Shown here piece after piece: positions 13,984 through 18,273 of a DNA stretch of 18,273 nucleotides. Source of the DNA: Thermodesulfobacteriaceae bacterium UBA6232 (GTDB lineage: Bacteria; Desulfobacterota; Thermodesulfobacteria; Thermodesulfobacteriales; Thermodesulfobacteriaceae). The notes under the pieces are model-generated. The model did not search any database and was not told the origin of the DNA. It saw nothing but the letters and a program-made list of their open reading frames with translations. The stretch spans positions 1 to 18,273 of the forward strand of contig DJWK01000015.1 in assembly GCA_002441555.1 (NCBI GenBank), given 5' to 3'. The first letter of the stretch is position 1. The number at the start of each line of letters is the position of its first letter. Both the position numbers and the translations under genes were made by a program.

Positions 13984-14640
13984 ATGAAAAAATTTTTTAT
14001 TTTCCTTATCTTATTTCTTTTAACCTTCACCATGACCCTTTATTCAAAGGACTTAGACATAGGAGTTTCTATTAGCGATGGAAAAATAAGAAGTTTTTAC
14101 TTTGCTTTGGGTGATTTTTTTAGAATTCCCGAAGAGCAGATCATTATTATTAAAAAACGTTATCCCGTTATTGTTGAGGAAGAACTTCCTGTAATTTTAA
14201 TTATAGTCAGAGAAGCAGGAGTAGATCCAAATGTAATAATTGAACTAAGAAGAAGGGGCTATTCCTGGTATGACATTATGGTAAGATTTAGGGTTTATCC
14301 AGAGGAAATTTTTAAAAAATATATAATTTATGGACCCCCCTATGGCAAAGCTTGGGGCTATCATAAAAAGAAGAAAAAAATAATTTTTGTTGATGACGAT
14401 ATTATTGCCTTAGCAAATATTAAATTTATCTCTGAATACTATCGGGAAGACCCTCAAATTATTATAAAATATAAGGAAAAATATCCAAGATTTTTAGATG
14501 TTCATTATGAAATATATGAACATAAAAAGGAACCTAAATACAAATATCACAAAAATAATAAAAAGGAAAAAGAGATTATTATCTTAGAAAAAGAAGAAAA
14601 ATATAAGGTTAAAGAAAAACCTAAAAAACAAAAAGATTAA
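13984..14640 (+). CDS. Secreted uncharacterised protein with Lys-rich tail
   Basis: A 218-residue protein, starting at the ATG preceded by GGAGGTGA (13972-13979); an earlier ATG at 13939 has no such site. A Sec signal peptide is clear (MKKFFIFLILFLLTFTMTLY), with cleavage probably near residue 21. The mature part has FYFALGDFFRIPEEQI, EEELPVILIIVREAGVDPNV, RRGYSWYDIMVRF and GPPYGKAWGY, a pattern shared with an uncharacterised deltaproteobacterial secreted family. A second block, DDDIIALANIKFISEYYREDP, follows. The last 45 residues are dominated by Lys and Glu. Location is probably periplasmic or outer surface. Function is unknown. It has its own candidate promoter and ends in a shared terminator. 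Confidence 0.82.
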   Translation: MKKFFIFLILFLLTFTMTLYSKDLDIGVSISDGKIRSFYFALGDFFRIPEEQIIIIKKRYPVIVEEELPVILIIVREAGVDPNVIIELRRRGYSWYDIMVRFRVYPEEIFKKYIIYGPPYGKAWGYHKKKKKIIFVDDDIIALANIKFISEYYREDPQIIIKYKEKYPRFLDVHYEIYEHKKEPKYKYHKNNKKEKEIIILEKEEKYKVKEKPKKQKD

Positions 14641-14648
14641 AAATTAAA

Positions 14649-14665
14649 GGGGGCTTACGCCCCCC
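14649..14665. terminator. Bidirectional intrinsic terminator
   Basis: Hairpin GGGGGC-TTAC-GCCCCC lies between two convergent genes. On the minus strand it is followed by TTTAATTTTTAA, a good T-tract for the lipoprotein gene. On the plus strand the tail (TTGAATTTCTTAATTT) is weaker but serves the secreted-protein gene. Confidence 0.8.
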
Positions 14666-14713
14666 TTGAATTTCTTAATTTAACTACTGCTTTTTAGCTG
14701 GCTGTTCAGCTGG

Positions 14714-14914
14714 TTATTGCTGCTGCTGCTGAGCTGGTTGTTCACCACCGGTCTGATTAGCAGCAGGTTGCTCAGGCTGAGCAGGTTGAGCAGGCTGTTC
14801 GGCCTTAGGCTGTTCGGTAGGTGCAGGGGCTTCTTCTTTCTTTTTACAACCTGCAGTAACTCCAATCACACCAGCTACCACAAGAGCAAGCATCAATGAA
14901 AGCATCTTCTTCAT
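14714..14914 (-). CDS. Small Q/P/A-rich lipoprotein
   Basis: A 66-residue predicted lipoprotein. The signal sequence ends in a lipobox-like VTAGC, placing the lipidated Cys at position 23, followed by KKKEEAP and a low-complexity tail of Gln, Pro, Ala and Glu ending in five Gln. A strong ribosome binding site (AGGAGGAGGG) and a good promoter precede it. Beyond the TAA stop the frame continues with the same composition for nine codons (PAEQPAKKQ) to a TAG at 14684-14686, so the stop may be a recent CAA-to-TAA change. The tail is probably an unstructured spacer; no function is known. Confidence 0.85.
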   Translation of the reverse strand: MKKMLSLMLALVVAGVIGVTAGCKKKEEAPAPTEQPKAEQPAQPAQPEQPAANQTGGEQPAQQQQQ

Positions 14915-14946
14915 GGCAACTCCCTCCTCCTTTTTTATTTGCTTAA

Positions 14947-14974
14947 ATTATTTATCTTTTTTAGAAATTGTCAA
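14947..14974 (-). promoter_or_regulatory. Promoter of the lipoprotein gene
   Basis: Consensus -35 TTGACA (14969-14974), 16-base spacer, -10 AATAAT (14947-14952), in the 76-base gap between the lipoprotein gene and the polymerase gene stop. The 5' leader would be about 25 bases and contains the AGGAGG site. Confidence 0.65.
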
Positions 14975-14990
14975 GGGGTATTTTTAATCA

Positions 14991-16250
14991 TTATGTAAGA
15001 CAAATAGGAAGTAGTGCAATCTTAAGGGATCTACCTCTATAAAGGGGCTTTTCCTTTGTTACAAAAAGGGTTGTCCCGTGAATAAGAGTGGTTCTCCCAT
15101 ATCGCAGATTTACTGAATCAATAGCTTCATAAAGTTTTTCTGTTTTTTCCCTTAAATTAAGGGATGGTCCGAAAAGTCCCAACTGAAATTCTCTTTTGGC
15201 GGTCAAATCCGTTAAAATTATCCCAACCTGTCTGTAAAAAACTCCCTCTTTAAAAAGTCTTTCAAAGGCTCTTCTTAAAAGGGGTAAAAGGTCTTTGGGA
15301 TAAGCCGTTGGATAGGAAAGTTCAATTTCCAAAGATTGCACTTCAAATTCCTCATTCTTCAAAAAATAAATCAATTTCCTTGCAAAAAGGCCATATCTTC
15401 TTGCCTTAAAGCAAGCCTGCTCAAGATTAAAGGCACTCTGAGAAAGCAGAAATTCCTTGTCTTTAGTAGGAGAAAAAGAGATAGCTTTACTAATACTTTT
15501 ATATTTGTCTTTAAAGGTATTGAGAACAGGATAAACCTGAATGCCTCTTAATTCAAGCCAGATTTCATAATGGGTTTTGGTAAAGTGTTTTTTTATAAAA
15601 TCCTCTTCAGCCCTTGCAAAATCCAAAGCCGTAAATATTCCCAGCTTATGACATAGAGCTTCAGTTTGGGGCCCTATCCCCCAAACTTCAGATACAGGTA
15701 TTTTTTCTAAATAGCGGTGGATTTCTTTCCCTGAAATAAGGGTTAATCCATCGGGCTTCCTCCAGCTTGAGGCAATCTTTGCAAGAACTTTGGTAAGGCT
15801 TATCCCAATGGAAACGGTTATTCCAAGTTCATTTTTTATGGTTTCCTTTATTCTATAACCAATTTCTTCATAACTGGCTCTATAATACCTTCTCAGCCCT
15901 TTTAAATCAGAAAAGGCCTCATCAATGGAATACTCCTCAACTACTGGAGAAAACCTTCGCAAAATTTCGAACATTCTTTGAGAAAAAAGGGCATACTTTT
16001 CATAATCCGATTCAAGTATCACTGCTTGAGGAAATTTTTTTTGAACCTCCCTTATGGTCATACCTCTTTTTATCCCCAGGGCCTTTCCTTCATAACTTAC
16101 CGCTGTAACAATACCTCTTTCCTTCCCTACCACCACAGGCTTACCTTTAAGCTCTGGATTTACTGCCTGTTCAACAGAGGCAAAAAAAGCATTGGCATCA
16201 AGATGAAGGATAGCTTGAGGAAACCCATGGATATTTAAAACCTTGCCCAT
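14991..16250 (-). CDS. umuC: Y-family DNA polymerase, UmuC type
   Basis: A 419-residue translesion polymerase. Palm motifs are intact: LDANAFFASVEQ (Asp18) and EEYSIDEAF (Asp110, Glu111) supply the catalytic carboxylates. The thumb helix-hairpin-helix (IPVSEVWGIGPQTEAL) and little-finger domain follow. QLGLF (356-360) is a textbook beta-clamp binding pentapeptide. Length and C-terminal extension fit UmuC better than DinB. It is 10 bases after umuD, forming a umuDC pair. UmuC with cleaved UmuD forms Pol V, which copies past DNA lesions. No LexA box was recognised; the pair sits behind metK-ahcY with no clear promoter of its own. Confidence 0.92.
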   Translation of the reverse strand: MGKVLNIHGFPQAILHLDANAFFASVEQAVNPELKGKPVVVGKERGIVTAVSYEGKALGIKRGMTIREVQKKFPQAVILESDYEKYALFSQRMFEILRRFSPVVEEYSIDEAFSDLKGLRRYYRASYEEIGYRIKETIKNELGITVSIGISLTKVLAKIASSWRKPDGLTLISGKEIHRYLEKIPVSEVWGIGPQTEALCHKLGIFTALDFARAEEDFIKKHFTKTHYEIWLELRGIQVYPVLNTFKDKYKSISKAISFSPTKDKEFLLSQSAFNLEQACFKARRYGLFARKLIYFLKNEEFEVQSLEIELSYPTAYPKDLLPLLRRAFERLFKEGVFYRQVGIILTDLTAKREFQLGLFGPSLNLREKTEKLYEAIDSVNLRYGRTTLIHGTTLFVTKEKPLYRGRSLKIALLPICLT

Positions 16251-16260
16251 AAAAATTATT

Positions 16261-16644
16261 TTAGCGATACTTCCTGATTACTGCAATAATTACCCCAAAG
16301 ATCTCAATATCCCTTTCGGGAGTGAGAATAAAATCTGGATAGGAGGGATTGGCTGATTTGAGGATAATTTTTTCCTTTTCCTTGAAAAAATACTTCATGG
16401 TCCATTCATCTTCAATTCTTACAACTACTATATCATTGTTCCTGGGGTAAAGGCTTCTATCCACAAGGACATAATCACCTGGAAGAATTCCTGCTCCAAG
16501 CATGGATTCTCCGTAAACCTTTATCAAAAAAGTAGAGGAGGGGTTGGGTATCAACCACTCCTCCATGCTTATACTTTCTAAAAGAGTCTCTTCTGTCTGG
16601 GAAGGAAACCCTGCAGAGATATATCCGAGAAAAATTATTTCCAT
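16261..16644 (-). CDS. umuD: UmuD-like S24 self-cleaving protein
   Basis: A 127-residue LexA/UmuD-type serine peptidase without a DNA-binding domain. The self-cleavage site is Ala11-Gly12 (YISAGFPS). The catalytic Ser47 lies in VYGESMLGAGILPGD and Lys84 in EWTMKYFF. RecA filaments normally trigger cleavage to UmuD', which then joins UmuC. Its ATG is 9 bases beyond the ahcY stop. The expected ribosome binding site position is occupied by the 3' arm of a 7-bp hairpin, whose AGGAAGG arm lies about 17 bases from the ATG, so initiation may depend on ahcY translation. Confidence 0.93.
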   Translation of the reverse strand: MEIIFLGYISAGFPSQTEETLLESISMEEWLIPNPSSTFLIKVYGESMLGAGILPGDYVLVDRSLYPRNNDIVVVRIEDEWTMKYFFKEKEKIILKSANPSYPDFILTPERDIEIFGVIIAVIRKYR

Positions 16645-16646
16645 AA

Positions 16647-16667
16647 AGGAAGGTTAGGTTCCTTCCT
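16647..16667 (-). promoter_or_regulatory. Hairpin over the ahcY stop and umuD translation start
   Basis: On the minus strand AGGAAGG and CCTTCCT form a perfect 7-bp stem around the loop AACCTAA, which contains the ahcY stop TAA. The purine arm is the only Shine-Dalgarno-like sequence near umuD, so the hairpin could hide it. Ribosomes terminating on ahcY would open the stem. Confidence 0.5.
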
Positions 16668-17910
16668 CCCAACTTGAAAGGTAGCGTTCCTGTTCAGGGG
16701 TAAGGGTGTCTATCTCAATTCCCATGGCAGAAAGCTTAAGACGGGCAATCTCTTGATCTATCTCAGAAGGAACTGGATAAACCTTTTTTTCAAGCCTTCC
16801 TGCATTTTTTACAATAAATTCCACTGCAAGGGCCTGATTGGCAAAACTCATATCCATAACTGCTGAAGGATGTCCCTCAGCAGCGGCAAGATTAACAAGC
16901 CTTCCCTGAGAAAGAATATAAATTCTTTTACCATTGGTCAGGGTATATTCCTCAACTTCCCTTCTTATAACCCTTTTTTCTTTGGTAATCTCTAAAAGCC
17001 CTTTGAGATCTATTTCCACATCAAAGTGCCCAGAATTTGCTACAATTGCTCCATCCTTCATCTTAAGAAAGTGCTCCTTTCTTATAACACCTTTGCAACC
17101 TGTAACGGTAACAAAAAAATCTCCGATTTCTGAGGCTTTTTCCATAGGCATAACCAAATATCCTTCCATAACCGCTTCAAGGGCCTTTAGAGGGTCAACT
17201 TCAGTTACCACCACCCTTGCACCCATTCCTCTTGCCCTCATGGCAAGGCCCTTTCCGCACCATCCAAAACCAGCTACCACAAAGACTGACCCTGCAAGAA
17301 GCCTATTAGTGGCCCTAAGAATCCCGTCAATAGTTGACTGGCCTGTGCCATAACGATTGTCAAAGAGATGCTTGGTCAAAGCATCATTTACTGCAATAAT
17401 GGGATATTTTAAAAGACCATCCCTTGCAAGGGCTTTCAGTCTTATAACCCCTGTGGTTGTCTCCTCGGTTCCACCGAGAATCTTTTCTGCCTGCTCTGGC
17501 CTTTCCCTGTGTAAGGTGCTTACCAGATCTGCACCATCATCAATGGTGATATGGGGCTCCTTATCAAGAACAGCCTTTATATGGGCATAATAGGTGTCTC
17601 TGTCCTCCCCTCTTATTGCAAAAACGGGAATTTCAAAGTGTTTTACCAAAGCAGCTGCCACCTCATCTTTGGTTGAAAGAGGATTTGAGGCACAGAGAAA
17701 AACCTCAGCTCCTCCCTCTTTTAAGGTACGGGCAAGATTGGCAGTTTCCGTAGTGATATGAAGACAAGCCCCAATTCTTAGCCCCTTTAAGGGCTTTTCC
17801 TTAGAAAATCTCTCTCTGATTAATCTTAAAACAGGCATCTCCATTTCTGCCCATTCAATAAGCCTCAATCCCTCATCAGCAAGAGCTAAATCCTTTACAT
17901 GAAAATCCAT
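16654..17910 (-). CDS. ahcY: Adenosylhomocysteinase
   Basis: A 418-residue NAD-dependent enzyme that splits S-adenosylhomocysteine into homocysteine and adenosine, removing the inhibitor of methyltransferases. Visible: substrate region LHITTETANLARTLKEGGAEV, TIDDGADLV, the hinge VNDALTKHLFDNRYGTGQS, and the NAD-binding VFVVAGFGWCGKGLAMRARG. The C-terminus (DTLTPEQERYLSSWEEGT) lacks the longer HYRY-type end of mesophilic enzymes, as in thermophile and archaeal forms, some of which prefer S-inosylhomocysteine. It follows metK by 12 bases with a G-rich ribosome binding site, forming a SAM-cycle pair, and its last codons overlap the hairpin before umuD. Confidence 0.97.
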   Translation of the reverse strand: MDFHVKDLALADEGLRLIEWAEMEMPVLRLIRERFSKEKPLKGLRIGACLHITTETANLARTLKEGGAEVFLCASNPLSTKDEVAAALVKHFEIPVFAIRGEDRDTYYAHIKAVLDKEPHITIDDGADLVSTLHRERPEQAEKILGGTEETTTGVIRLKALARDGLLKYPIIAVNDALTKHLFDNRYGTGQSTIDGILRATNRLLAGSVFVVAGFGWCGKGLAMRARGMGARVVVTEVDPLKALEAVMEGYLVMPMEKASEIGDFFVTVTGCKGVIRKEHFLKMKDGAIVANSGHFDVEIDLKGLLEITKEKRVIRREVEEYTLTNGKRIYILSQGRLVNLAAAEGHPSAVMDMSFANQALAVEFIVKNAGRLEKKVYPVPSEIDQEIARLKLSAMGIEIDTLTPEQERYLSSWEEGT

Positions 17911-17922
17911 TTATATCCCCCT

Positions 17923-18273
17923 TTATTTGTCAAAACCTGCAAGCTCTTTTATCTTTTCAACCATATCAAGCTTTTCCCAGGTAAATTCAGGCTCATTTCT
18001 TCCGAAATGACCATAACAGGCGGTTTTTCTAAAAATGGGTCTTCTCAAATTAAGATATTCAATCATGTGTTTGGGCCTGAAACAGAAAAGCTTATCAATA
18101 ATTTCAAGAATTTTTTCCACAGGAATAGTTTCAGTTCCGTAGGTGTTAACATTTATAGCAAGGGGCTCTGGCACACCAATAGCATAAGCCACCTGAACCT
18201 CAAGTTCCCTTGCCACCCCTGCAGCAACAAGATTTTTAGCTACATATCTGGCATAATAAGAAGGGGTTCTATC
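17923..18273 (-). CDS. metK: S-adenosylmethionine synthetase, C-terminal part (cut by window edge)
   Basis: The last 116 residues of MetK, open to the window edge; the true start lies beyond 18273. Recognisable blocks are DRTPSYYARYVAKNLVAAG, LEVQVAYAIGVPEP, NTYGTETIP and, near the end, YLNLRRPIFRKTACYGHFGR followed by EPEFTWEK. These match the third domain and the tetramer core. The enzyme makes SAM from methionine and ATP. The adjacent ahcY recycles the SAH formed by methyltransferases. BpsA and MoaA elsewhere in the window also use SAM-derived chemistry. Confidence 0.96.
   Translation of the reverse strand, partial: DRTPSYYARYVAKNLVAAGVARELEVQVAYAIGVPEPLAINVNTYGTETIPVEKILEIIDKLFCFRPKHMIEYLNLRRPIFRKTACYGHFGRNEPEFTWEKLDMVEKIKELAGFDK

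Noticed and set aside
14680..14899. Open frames overlapping the lipoprotein gene on both strands (Leu/Ser-rich)
   Set aside because: They are alternative-frame readings of the low-complexity CAG/CCA-rich tail; only the frame with lipobox, promoter and ribosome binding site is credible.
16934..17590. Long plus-strand frames opposite ahcY
   Set aside because: They are antisense shadows of a strongly conserved enzyme and have no ribosome binding sites.

Overview
The window is AT-rich DNA from a bacterial chromosome, most likely a thermophilic, strictly anaerobic lineage of the Thermodesulfobacteriota type (Thermodesulfobacterium/Caldimicrobium-like). This placement is an inference. It rests on gene content (branched-polyamine synthase BpsA, endonuclease Q, an adenosylhomocysteinase with a short C-terminus, DUF4416, Trm112-like, PSP1/YaaT and FmdE-like proteins), strong A/T bias and Lys/Glu/Ile-rich proteins. 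No rRNA is present to confirm it. The left end (1-1700) is loosely packed: an AT-rich stretch with probable gene remnants, then a coiled-coil PD-(D/E)XK-like protein built on 42-bp repeats, then a HIT-family protein.

From about 10260 down to 2037, the minus strand carries one nearly gap-free gene string. It is headed by initiator tRNA-fMet and its promoter, followed by bpsA, efp, two small unknown genes, a PAS-GGDEF diguanylate cyclase, a Trm112-like zinc protein, a DUF4416 protein, moaA, a PSP1/YaaT protein, metG and an FmdE-like protein. Most junctions abut or overlap by 1-22 bases, so translational coupling is likely. The theme is translation (initiator tRNA, EF-P, MetRS, polyamines), with molybdenum-cofactor and c-di-GMP genes mixed in. 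EF-P is unusual: the tip residue normally Lys or Arg is Gln33.

The stretch 10310-12480 is an accessory islet between two tRNA genes. It holds a possible integrase remnant, a two-gene unit (a SatD-family protein that resembles a nucleotidyl cyclase with a C-terminal HTH, plus a small DUF3307-like membrane protein), a frameshifted DUF433 antitoxin remnant and further decayed coding DNA. The SatD promoter is near consensus, appears to give a leaderless transcript, and is overlapped by one of two tandem palindromic boxes. This is the best candidate here for an undescribed regulated system, but its function cannot be read from sequence alone.

Past tRNA-Leu(CAG), the plus strand carries endonuclease Q (deaminated-base repair) with a candidate C-terminal sliding-clamp motif, then a secreted lysine-rich protein. 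A shared hairpin terminator separates that gene from a convergent small Q/P-rich lipoprotein. The right end is a minus-strand cluster metK (cut by the window edge)-ahcY-umuD-umuC, joining the SAM/SAH cycle to a translesion polymerase. EndoQ and the Y-family polymerase both carry clamp-binding-like pentapeptides.
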